From an uncultured Spirochaetota bacterium (GTDB lineage: Bacteria; Spirochaetota; UBA4802; UBA5550): 64,000 nt of DNA. The notes below the pieces were generated by a model. It saw only the letters and a list, made by a program, of their open reading frames with translations. It was not told the origin of the DNA and did not search any database. The stretch covers positions 1 to 64,000 of the forward strand of contig CALMRZ010000016.1 in NCBI GenBank assembly GCA_937872225.1. Direction: 5' to 3'. A program made the translations under genes and the position numbers. Below, piece by piece: positions 43,498 through 51,738 of this stretch (the first letter of the stretch is position 1; each line of letters starts with the position of its first letter).

Positions 43498-44883
43498 CTA
43501 TATGACCAGATTTATCTGGCCGTTGTGATACGGCATCGCGTTGGCCATGTATTCGCTTTCTATCTCGACCGACTGCTCCGACGGCGCGATGACGGCGATA
43601 TGGTCGTCAGTGCGGTCATGGAGCATCCTGCCGCGCTGGTCGTTCACGTTGACGTGGAATTCGCCCACCGTGATGCCGGCATCGCTTAATTGCTGCCTGA
43701 TGTAGTCAAGGTTGCCCGCGATGAGGTCCCTGGCCTCACGGGTCTCAACCAGGAAACTGCCCTGGACGACACCCTCGTGCAGTTTCAGGTTTATGCTGAC
43801 CGTGCCGAGCTCTTCCGGGTGCAATCGCACTGAGAAGGAGCCGTTGCGGCCGTCCCTCACGACGACCCGGGCGTTCTGGATGACGCTCTCGAGGTTTTCC
43901 CTGAACAGATTGCTTTTCGGAGCCGCGGCCGCGACGTCGGCGTGTTTGGCGGACACGTCTCCTTTCACGGCGGTAAATGAAAAAGACGGGGCGTTTCCCT
44001 GGTCGTTGGCGCCGGAGCGATGATGGGATCCGTCTCCCTTGACGCCGTCGAGGATAAATTCAATTTTCGCCAGCAGATCCTTCACGGCCGGAACGGCGGC
44101 CTCCACTGAGCCGGCATTCTTGCGGGCCTGATTTTTATCGTCAACGGCCTTGCTTTTTTTCAGCGCTTCCTGGAACCCTGCGAGAGAGGCGGCCGCCTGA
44201 TTAGGTTTCCCGCCATGGGCGGACCTGATATATCCGTCAATTGAAGAAGCCAGTTTATCGAAGACCTTTTTCAGCGCCGCGCGGTCCGGATTCTGTTTGG
44301 TGTCGCGGAGAAGGTCGTGCAGTTCCTGGACGGATGCCTTGATCTGCTGTATCTCCGGCTGATCCTTTCCCTTAAAAAAATCGATCATCCGGTGGAGGCC
44401 GTCCCGCAGGTCGTGCATTTCGGCGTCGCCGGTTCTTTTCTCCTTATGCTTCTGGCGCGTCCGCGCCCCGGCATCGGTATTTTTTTCGATCTGGTTTCCC
44501 TGCTGGTCGGTAAGGCCCTTTTTCTCCGCGGTGTTTTTCATGTCGGCGTTTTTGACATCGTTCCCCTGAACTTGGGCGGCGGCCTTGTGCCCCTGTTCCT
44601 CGGCCCTGCCGATGGCCTGTGGGATCTCTTCTGTGCGGACGTTCATGGATGATTCTTCACGGGGCGCCCTGTCGTTGACTGCGGAGGCGCCGGTGTTTTT
44701 CAACGGCTCCGGTCTGTCCGCGGTGATGGATGCCACCTGATCGCCTGCCTTGACCTGGCCCTGCAGCAGGGAGAAGAAACTCGCGTCAGCGGTATAATCA
44801 TGGCCGGTTTTCCCGCTCTGTGGGAGAGAGGAAGCGGCAAGATTATTCTTCTGCGCAATTTTAATATCGCCTAAATGGAGCAT
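43498..44883 (-). CDS. fliK: Flagellar hook-length control protein FliK
   Basis: A 461-residue ruler protein that stops hook growth and switches export specificity. The first 320 residues or so are low-complexity Lys/Asp/Asn-rich ruler sequence. The C-terminal Flg_hook domain shows VRLHPEELGTVSINLKLHEG and REARDLIAGNLDYIRQQL, then GITVGEFHVNV. Length is typical. It opens the fliK-flgD-flgE unit and follows a palindrome-rich leader. Confidence 0.9.
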   Translation of the reverse strand: MLHLGDIKIAQKNNLAASSLPQSGKTGHDYTADASFFSLLQGQVKAGDQVASITADRPEPLKNTGASAVNDRAPREESSMNVRTEEIPQAIGRAEEQGHKAAAQVQGNDVKNADMKNTAEKKGLTDQQGNQIEKNTDAGARTRQKHKEKRTGDAEMHDLRDGLHRMIDFFKGKDQPEIQQIKASVQELHDLLRDTKQNPDRAALKKVFDKLASSIDGYIRSAHGGKPNQAAASLAGFQEALKKSKAVDDKNQARKNAGSVEAAVPAVKDLLAKIEFILDGVKGDGSHHRSGANDQGNAPSFSFTAVKGDVSAKHADVAAAAPKSNLFRENLESVIQNARVVVRDGRNGSFSVRLHPEELGTVSINLKLHEGVVQGSFLVETREARDLIAGNLDYIRQQLSDAGITVGEFHVNVNDQRGRMLHDRTDDHIAVIAPSEQSVEIESEYMANAMPYHNGQINLVI

Positions 44884-45204
44884 GTTTACTTTACCCGTTT
44901 CGTTGTTTGGCCTATTAATATATCGTTAGGAGATGAAATAAACTGAATGGAAAATTACATGGCCTGTTAAATATTAAGGATTGGAGCTGTAAAACAGGGT
45001 TTTTTGCGGTTTATGTGACATAAGGTGTACACTTGACGGGTTTCAGCGGTGTCAGAGTAACGGTTTACGCAGCATCCTGCCTAAGTGGGGATTTCGAGAT
45101 CCTTTTCGAAAATTAGTACCGATTGTTATCGGTACTATTGATGGGGGGAGCGCCCGATAGTTATCGGTTGTTTCTTTCTAATCAATAAAAGAAAAATGTA
45201 CATA
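44884..45204. promoter_or_regulatory. Leader of fliK with two matching palindromes
   Basis: AGTACCGAT-TGTT-ATCGGTACT (45115-45136) is a perfect 9-base inverted repeat, and CCGAT-AGTT-ATCGG (45154-45167) repeats its 14-base core with one difference. The minus-strand reading is CCGATAACNATCGG. They lie some 230-280 bases upstream of fliK and just after the PAS-HATPase gene. They could be twin operator sites or hairpins of the preceding transcript. No clear sigma28 -35 (TAAA) is found at the right distance, although CCGATAA resembles its -10. Confidence 0.5.
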
Positions 45205-47448
45205 TCAATCGGTATTCTTCTTTAAATAAGCCACCAGGTGGACTTCATTTCCTTTTTCGTTATACTGTACCTGGTCAAAGACCGACCGCGTGATGAGGAT
45301 GCCCCTGCCGTGGGACAGCATCTGGTCATTGAGGCTCTTAACCTTGATTTTTATGAATTTCCTGTAATCGAATCCCTCGCCCTCGTCCCGTATGGTATAG
45401 GAAATGGCGTCTTTCGCGAGATGGTAATCAATGCGGACCTTTTTATCGCGATTGACCGGGCTCATCTGGCGCTCCCTGAGCAGGTCGTGGTAACTCTGGT
45501 TCTTCTGGGCCAGGGTCTTTTCCTCGTAGGTGATTCCCAGATTCCCGTGCTCGATGGCATTTATAATCATCTCCCTGATGCCGAGTCTCAGCAGGCTGAT
45601 CTTGCCGATCGGCAGGTGCTTCTGGAGGTTCCGCGTGATCCGGAAGCTCACCTCGTCAGCGATGGTGAGGCGGTTGTCTATGGTAAAGGAGAGGGTCTCC
45701 TCCTGGAGGTAATCCCGCAGGGGATCGTCCGATATCTCCGACGCGAAGCCCATGATGCCCACGACTGCGTCGTTTTCAATGATTGGATCAAGCTTGAACT
45801 GGAGCGTCACCGGTTCGCCCAGGAACTTGTGGTCGCACACGGCGTTGAACCGCACGTCCGGGACGCGTTCGTGAAGGACGCGGTGGATGTTTTCCAGGAA
45901 CGTCTCCCGGTTTATCTGGTTCTTGTCGATGGGGTCCTTGTAGAGGATGTCGATGATGTACTTGCCGATGACGGAATCCTCGGGATAGCCGAGCTTTTCC
46001 CTGATGTTGCTGTTGACCATGATGAACCGGGCCCTGTTGTCGAGGGAGAAGATGATGTCCCGGGTCTTCTCCTCGACGAGCTCCCGGTATTTCTTTTCCG
46101 ATTCCTCCAGCTTGCGCCGGTAATTGTTGCGTTCCGTCACGTCGATGGCCGACAGGAGGGCGCCCTTTATCTCGAGGTCGGATTCGCCGATCCAGAGGCT
46201 GGCGCTGAACTGGGTCTCGAAATACTTGTCCTTTCCCCGGCTCAGCAGGCGGAGCGGCTCGTTCCTGATGCGGAGGGAGCGCAGTTCCCTGGCGCATTCA
46301 TCCAAGGAGATGGCCCTGTCCTTGATCCAGCGGTTCTTTATCTCTATCGCTCTGGTGTAGAGGTTGATGAACAGGGAGGCGGCCCGGTTGCGGTCTTCCT
46401 CGTGGATGAAGTCCATGTATGACAGGGCCTCCTGTCCGGGGTCAAGGCCGTACTCTTCCATTGAGACATAGTTGTAATCGATGGTTTTTCCCGAGGTGTC
46501 GATGAGCATCGAGAAGAGCGGCACCAGGTTGAAGAGCTCGCGGTACTTCCGCTCCGACTCCTCGAGTCTCTCCCGCATCACCTTTCTCTTGGTGATATCG
46601 GTGGTGGTGACAATGCAGCCGAGAATCTCCAGCGATCCTGGCGGGATGATGAGGCTGATGGTGTAATCCACGTCAAGGGTCTTGTTGCCGTTCCGGTTTA
46701 TCAGTCGGGTGAAGCCCTGGCTCGTTCCCATCTGCATGATGGTTTCCCGCGCCGCTTTCAGGTAGGCCGGATCGTTCTTCAGGCGTTCCGGTTCAAGGGT
46801 TTTGCGGTATTTCATGATGTCTCGGTACATCGAGGAGAACAGCGCCCTGGTCCGGGCCAGCTCGTCATCGTGAACAAAGTCTACGTAGCTGACGGGGGTG
46901 CTGGCAAGGTCGCGGCCGAAGAGCTCTTCCGCCGCTTCGTTCCATTCCACCACCTCCCCGCGCGTATTGAGTATTGCCGTGAGGTTCGACGTCTTCTTGA
47001 ATATGGTCTTGTAGTTGCTGTACTTGAGGAGGAGGTCGGCCTGTTTCTTCTGCTGTACGAGGACCCTGGCAAGGAGATTGGCCGCATCCTGTATCTCCGG
47101 GACGTTGATGCGGTTTTTCCTGGTCGGGGCGAGTATCAGGAGTATGGTCCGCTCCGCATCGGGAATGAAAAAGAGCTCGTTTTTGGAGTGCCTTTCTTCC
47201 TTTGAAAACACAATGATATCGGCATCGGTATAGTCAAATTCCATGTCAGGGTTGTCATTAAAGATGTTTCGGCTATAGCGTAAGGCAAACCCTGTCCCGC
47301 TTCTTACTGCAATGGCCGCACCATGGAGGGGGTATAGGTCCATGGTCCCCTGGCAGAAATGCGCCATCATTGCTTCAGGGCTCAGATGAAAGTTTTTTAT
47401 TATTAAATCCTGAAGGGATGTGTAACTATATGATTTTTTTACTTTCAT
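45205..47448 (-). CDS. Multi-PAS signalling protein with anti-sigma-type HATPase domain
   Basis: A 747-residue cytoplasmic protein. An N-terminal GAF-like region (about 1-140) is followed by PAS domains at about 150-290 (FKKTSNLTAILNTRGEVVEWN), 305-450 (FNLVPLFSMLIDTSGKTIDY) and 460-590. The C-terminal 150 residues are an HATPase_c_2/RsbW-like ATPase: GIREMIINAIEHGNLGI is the N box and YTIRDEGEGFD the G1 box, ending SHGRGILITRSVFDQVQYN. There is no HisKA dimerisation domain or phosphoacceptor His, so it probably acts as a serine kinase or antagonist binder in a partner-switch, opposite the SpoIIE phosphatases of this window. Start at 47448 has no ribosome-binding site. Confidence 0.9.
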   Translation of the reverse strand: MKVKKSYSYTSLQDLIIKNFHLSPEAMMAHFCQGTMDLYPLHGAAIAVRSGTGFALRYSRNIFNDNPDMEFDYTDADIIVFSKEERHSKNELFFIPDAERTILLILAPTRKNRINVPEIQDAANLLARVLVQQKKQADLLLKYSNYKTIFKKTSNLTAILNTRGEVVEWNEAAEELFGRDLASTPVSYVDFVHDDELARTRALFSSMYRDIMKYRKTLEPERLKNDPAYLKAARETIMQMGTSQGFTRLINRNGNKTLDVDYTISLIIPPGSLEILGCIVTTTDITKRKVMRERLEESERKYRELFNLVPLFSMLIDTSGKTIDYNYVSMEEYGLDPGQEALSYMDFIHEEDRNRAASLFINLYTRAIEIKNRWIKDRAISLDECARELRSLRIRNEPLRLLSRGKDKYFETQFSASLWIGESDLEIKGALLSAIDVTERNNYRRKLEESEKKYRELVEEKTRDIIFSLDNRARFIMVNSNIREKLGYPEDSVIGKYIIDILYKDPIDKNQINRETFLENIHRVLHERVPDVRFNAVCDHKFLGEPVTLQFKLDPIIENDAVVGIMGFASEISDDPLRDYLQEETLSFTIDNRLTIADEVSFRITRNLQKHLPIGKISLLRLGIREMIINAIEHGNLGITYEEKTLAQKNQSYHDLLRERQMSPVNRDKKVRIDYHLAKDAISYTIRDEGEGFDYRKFIKIKVKSLNDQMLSHGRGILITRSVFDQVQYNEKGNEVHLVAYLKKNTD

Positions 47449-47662
47449 TTATGGACAAAATATAATTAAATGTACATCAATAGTCAAATTCTACTCTGAC
47501 CCCGAATTCGAATTGACCATATTCAAATACTGATCGGTCAGATATTGATATGACTTTTTATTGATAATATAATAAATATTAAATAACAAACCGGCCGTTT
47601 GGTTTCTTTTTTTACTATAGTTTAAAAACGGGTATCATAGTAATACCTGAAGGGGGTCCAGA
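47449..47662. other. Divergent AT-rich intergenic region
   Basis: About 210 bases between the PAS-HATPase and ceramidase-like genes, strongly AT-rich (ATTGATAATATAATAAATATTAAATAAC). It should hold promoters for both directions, but no consensus pair is clear. GATCGGTCAGATATTGATATGAC around 47540 has repeated GAT/GTC halves. Confidence 0.4.
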
Positions 47663-49843
47663 ATGGGCAATGGAATGGGCAATGGTAAGAAAAAAATTTT
47701 CATGGCTGTTTTTCTTTTTTCGATGATATGCCTGGTTTCCCCGGGCTGTGATAATGATTCAGACGATAATTCGTTTCCCCTTCTGGGATCAGATTCAGGA
47801 CAGACAGACAGTAACGGCGGAACCGCCGTACAATCCAATGAGACAACCGGGTCCGGCGGAAGCGTTTACCTTATCGGCACCGGGATCTATGACATAACCG
47901 GACCCGCGGCGGAAATCGGCATGATGGGGTACGCCGTGTCAGAGCAGAAGACATCCGGCATCCACCTGCGGCTCCGCTCGCGCGCTTACATAATCGGGGA
48001 CGCAGACAAGCGGGTCGTTTTCGTGAGCGCGGACCTGGGGATGCTTTTCCAGATGGTCAAGGTCAAGGTCTGCGAGAAAATCGCCGGGAATGCGGACCTG
48101 GCAAAATATTACAGCGAGAAAAATGTTCTCCTTTCCGCCACGCACACCCACAACGGCCCCGGGGGCTATTCAGGCTATTTTCTGTATGATGTGACCATCA
48201 ACGGCTTCGTGAAGCAGAACTTCAACGCCATCGTTGACGGCATATACCAGTCGATACTCAGGGCCCATAACAACCTGAAACGCGGCAGGATACTCATGGC
48301 CCAGGGAACCGTCGAGGGCTGCGGCGGAAACCGCGCCGAATCCGCGTATAACAACAATCCCGCCGCGGAGCGGGCGCGGTACGGCAGCATCACCGATACA
48401 ACCATGACCCTCCTGAAGTTCGTCACCCTTGACGGCGAGGAGATCGGCATGGTGAACTGGTACGCGGTGCATCCGGACAGCATCGGGCCTGAAAACACCC
48501 TGATCAGCGGCGATAACAAGGGATGGGCGTCATACCTTTTTGAAAAAGACAAGGGAGCCGATTACCGTGCCGCCAGGACCTTCGTTGCGGCCTTCGCCCA
48601 GGCCAGTGCCGGCGACGTGACGCCCAACATCGGCTTCGGCCAGGCCCCGGCAGACGTCACCTTTGAGAAGAACAAGAGCCTTGAGAACGCGGTCCTCAAG
48701 CAGTACAACAAGGCGAAAGAGCTGTATAACAGCGCAACCAGCGAGCTTTCAGGCTCGATCGATTACCGCCATGAGTGGGTTGACATGCGGACGCTCTATG
48801 TGGAAGAGGCGAAATGCGCCACCTGCGCCGCCGGCATGGGCGCTTCCTTTTCGGCCGGAAGCCCGGCGGACAACCCGAGCCCGTCTCCGCTCTTCCCGAA
48901 CGGAACCACCGTCGACAGCCTGAACTGGAGCGACAATGCCGCCAGCACCTTCCTGAATACCTTCCTCGGCGGCATCTTCGCCTTCGCGTGGCCCGCCACC
49001 AATGACGCGGCATACAAGAAGTGCCATGCCGAGAAGCCGGTGCTCATACCGACCGGCATCGCCCATATCAATGTCAACGGTCCCACCATGACGCCGCAGA
49101 TCATGCCGCTCCAGGTGCTCAAGATAGGGAACCTGGCCATCGCGGGGGTCCCCACCGAGGTCACCACCATGGCGGGACGCCGCATCAAGGAAACGCTCGT
49201 GACCGGCCTCTCCGGACGCGGCGTCAACGTTGCGGTGATAGCAAGCCTCGCCAACTCCTATGCGTCGTACCTCTCCACGAGGGAGGAATACGCCATGCAG
49301 TGGTACGAGGGCGCCTGCACGCAGTTCGGGCCCAACGAGCTGGCGGCCTTTCGGCAGGAATACGCGAAGCTCTGCAGGGCCATCGCTGACGGCACCGATG
49401 TCCCGGCAGGCCCGGCTCCCCGGGACGTGACGGGACTCACCGTGGATTTCACCGCCAAGGTGGTGCTGGATGACAAACCGCTTTTCAAGAATTTCGGCGA
49501 CGTCATAACCCAGCCCGACGCGAGCTACAGCCGGGGCGACACGGTAAGCGTTCAGTTCTGGGGCGGACATCCCAACAACAATCTCCGGACACAGGACACC
49601 TTCCTGGTCGTCGAGAAGCTTGTAAATGGCAGCTACGTTCCCGTGGCGCGCGACTGGGATCCGGAAACAACGTACCGCTGGCAGAGAAACGGAATATCAT
49701 ACTCGATAATAACCATAACGTGGCATACCAAGAACGCGGAGCCGGGCACATACCGGATCCGCCACAAGGGGGACTGGAAGTCGGGCTGGACCGGTAAAAT
49801 AAGCGCCTATGAAGGAGTCACCACTGCCTTCAAGGTGCAGTAA
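47663..49843 (+). CDS. Neutral/alkaline ceramidase-like lipoprotein
   Basis: A 726-residue protein with a signal peptide and lipobox LVSPGC (lipidated Cys near 29), a short Ser/Gly/Asp-rich linker, then the ceramidase_alk domain. GTGIYDITGPAAEIGMMGY, ATHTHNGPGGYSGYF (Zn ligand His) and WYAVHPDSIG with SGDNKGWASYLFE agree with the family, and an immunoglobulin-like C-domain (about 570-726) follows. The nucleophile motif known in this family is GDVSPN; here it is GDVTPN, so the Ser is Thr320 (codon 48620-48622). An insertion (about 385-440) has four Cys. Activity is therefore uncertain. Loss of a lone catalytic hydroxyl type is notable. GGGGG precedes the ATG. Confidence 0.88.
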   Translation: MGNGMGNGKKKIFMAVFLFSMICLVSPGCDNDSDDNSFPLLGSDSGQTDSNGGTAVQSNETTGSGGSVYLIGTGIYDITGPAAEIGMMGYAVSEQKTSGIHLRLRSRAYIIGDADKRVVFVSADLGMLFQMVKVKVCEKIAGNADLAKYYSEKNVLLSATHTHNGPGGYSGYFLYDVTINGFVKQNFNAIVDGIYQSILRAHNNLKRGRILMAQGTVEGCGGNRAESAYNNNPAAERARYGSITDTTMTLLKFVTLDGEEIGMVNWYAVHPDSIGPENTLISGDNKGWASYLFEKDKGADYRAARTFVAAFAQASAGDVTPNIGFGQAPADVTFEKNKSLENAVLKQYNKAKELYNSATSELSGSIDYRHEWVDMRTLYVEEAKCATCAAGMGASFSAGSPADNPSPSPLFPNGTTVDSLNWSDNAASTFLNTFLGGIFAFAWPATNDAAYKKCHAEKPVLIPTGIAHINVNGPTMTPQIMPLQVLKIGNLAIAGVPTEVTTMAGRRIKETLVTGLSGRGVNVAVIASLANSYASYLSTREEYAMQWYEGACTQFGPNELAAFRQEYAKLCRAIADGTDVPAGPAPRDVTGLTVDFTAKVVLDDKPLFKNFGDVITQPDASYSRGDTVSVQFWGGHPNNNLRTQDTFLVVEKLVNGSYVPVARDWDPETTYRWQRNGISYSIITITWHTKNAEPGTYRIRHKGDWKSGWTGKISAYEGVTTAFKVQ

Positions 49844-49901
49844 GCGCGGTTTTTCAGCCGCACGCAGTATACGTTTTCACAATCGCACCTCCAATAGACG
49901 G

Positions 49902-49929
49902 AAGCCGCCTTCACCGGCGGCTTTTTTTT
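49902..49929 (+). terminator. Rho-independent terminator of the ceramidase-like gene
   Basis: AAGCCGCC (49902-49909) and GGCGGCTT (49916-49923) pair around a six-base loop and continue into TTTTTT. Confidence 0.92.
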
Positions 49930-50049
49930 GATTGCGCGAAAAAATAATCTTTCATTTTTTCCATTTCGTGTACTATATAACCGCCTCAACTGCAGGCCTT
50001 GAATTGGCCGGTCGAACCGGGGCCGCCGCACAATGATGCGAGGTGCTTG

Positions 50050-51732
50050 ATGAACTGGGTTTCCATACCGGCGGTCATCATGGCTGCCGTTTCACTGTAC
50101 GTGGGGTTTTACTATTTCTGGATGTATGCCCGCCGCCGTCTTGAGATAGAGAACCTGGCCTTTGCCGTGACCTGCCTCTCTATCGCCTTCTATGATGTGT
50201 TCTGCGCGGGGCTGTACAACGCATCTTCGCCGGAGCAGGGGATGTTCTGGCAGCGCTGCCAGTTTGCCTCGCTCTGCGTCTTCACCGTGTCGGTGTCATG
50301 GTTTCTTTATTTCTTCACCGGGTTCCGGTCGCGGATACCCTTCATCATCATCACCGCGTGGCTTTCTCTTTTATTTGTCCTGGGGCTGGTCATCAGAAAC
50401 GAACTGACCCTTGCCGCATCCAGGCCCTATGTCAAGTTCATCAGCCTGGGCGGCATCAGCATCATCTATAACGAAATGGATCCCGGCATCATCTATGGCA
50501 TTCAGTACACTTCCATGGTGCTTATTGGATTGTTCCTTTTGTATGTGCTGGTGTACCACTACCGGAACGACGAGGAGCCACGGGTGCGTCCCATCATGAT
50601 TTCGATGGTGCCATTCATGGCCGCCTCGGTCAATGACGTCATGGTGGGCGCCGGCGTGTATCCCTTTATCTATCTGACTGAATATGCCTACATGTTCATC
50701 ATTTTCTCGATGGCCTATGTGCTCCAGAACCGCTTCATCGACCTTCACCGCGAAGTCGAGGAGCTGACCCTGCAGTTGGAGGAAAAGGTCAATGACCGCA
50801 CCATGGAGCTTTTCCTGAGCGAAATCACGCACCGGCTCTATGCCGAGATCGCGGGGGAGTCGTCGGCGCGGGCGCCGGACGGCGGCGAAGGGCCCGAGGA
50901 CATGCCGGCCCCGGGGAGCGGCCTGAGCCAGGACATCAGTATCATCACCAACATAGACAAGCTGCTGAACCGCTCCCTGGAAAAGGGCGCGGAGATCGTC
51001 GGCGCCGAGCGGGCCTACCTCTTCATGATCGATGAGAGGGGCCGCCTTGACCGGGCGGCGTCCCTGGGGGAAGGCGGGAGCCAGGAATGGATCCCGGGCG
51101 CAGCCGAGCGGGCGCTGTGGGAAAACCGGCACCTGATCATGAACAGGCATGATGCCGGGGGGAACCCCGCCGGCCATGACGCCGGGCCTGACGTGCGACA
51201 TTCTCTGCTGGTGCCGGTGAACCTGCGCGGCAAGGCCATCGGCGTCTGCTGCATGCAGCGGCCGGCGGCCCTTGACGCCTTCACCGAACGCGACATACGG
51301 ATCGCCGGGGTCTACGTCTCCCAGGCCGCCTCGGCCATTGAGAACGCCTACCTGTACCAGCGTATGATCGACCGCAACGAAGCGGTCCGGCAGCAGTCGG
51401 TCACTCCCAACATCGAGGACAAGATGAAAAAGGCAATCGCCTTCATACGGGAGAATTACCGCTCCGACATTTCGCGGGAAGGGCTCGCGGCCTCCCTCAA
51501 CATGCACCCCGACTCGTTCGGTCGGTTCTTCAAGATCTATACCAACAAGAAGATCAGCGAGTTCATCAACGAGCTCCGCGTCATCGAAGCGGCGCGGAAG
51601 CTCCGCGAAACAAGCGCGAACATCATAGAAATAGCTTTTTCCGTGGGCTTTGAGAGCCTTCCCACCTTCAACCGGGCCTTCATGAAGGTGATGAACGTCA
51701 CGCCGACGCGGTACCGCGGGGAAAAGACGTGA
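50050..51732 (+). CDS. Membrane-bound AraC-family regulator with 7TM sensor and GAF domain
   Basis: A 560-residue protein. Seven membrane helices (about 1-225) start MNWVSIPAVIMAAVSLYVGF and include EMDPGIIYGIQYTS and NDVMVGAGVYPFIYL. A coiled coil (about 225-260) and GAF-like domain (about 300-440) follow, and the last 110 residues are an AraC helix-turn-helix pair: ISREGLAASLNMHPDSFGRF and IIEIAFSVGFESLPTFNRAF. A transcription factor fixed in the membrane is unusual; it must reach its operator from there, or be released. The 7TM part is homologous to that of the SpoIIE protein at 59051 (DPGIIY, NDV-VGA-VYPFIYL). GAGGTG precedes ATG 50050. It adjoins a convergent SpoIIE gene. Confidence 0.93.
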   Translation: MNWVSIPAVIMAAVSLYVGFYYFWMYARRRLEIENLAFAVTCLSIAFYDVFCAGLYNASSPEQGMFWQRCQFASLCVFTVSVSWFLYFFTGFRSRIPFIIITAWLSLLFVLGLVIRNELTLAASRPYVKFISLGGISIIYNEMDPGIIYGIQYTSMVLIGLFLLYVLVYHYRNDEEPRVRPIMISMVPFMAASVNDVMVGAGVYPFIYLTEYAYMFIIFSMAYVLQNRFIDLHREVEELTLQLEEKVNDRTMELFLSEITHRLYAEIAGESSARAPDGGEGPEDMPAPGSGLSQDISIITNIDKLLNRSLEKGAEIVGAERAYLFMIDERGRLDRAASLGEGGSQEWIPGAAERALWENRHLIMNRHDAGGNPAGHDAGPDVRHSLLVPVNLRGKAIGVCCMQRPAALDAFTERDIRIAGVYVSQAASAIENAYLYQRMIDRNEAVRQQSVTPNIEDKMKKAIAFIRENYRSDISREGLAASLNMHPDSFGRFFKIYTNKKISEFINELRVIEAARKLRETSANIIEIAFSVGFESLPTFNRAFMKVMNVTPTRYRGEKT

Positions 51733-51738
51733 TCCGCC

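Noticed and set aside
45115-45167. Sigma28-like -10 (CCGATAA) upstream of fliK
   Set aside because: The CCGATAA is part of two perfect palindromes, and no TAAA -35 occurs 15 bases upstream in either case.
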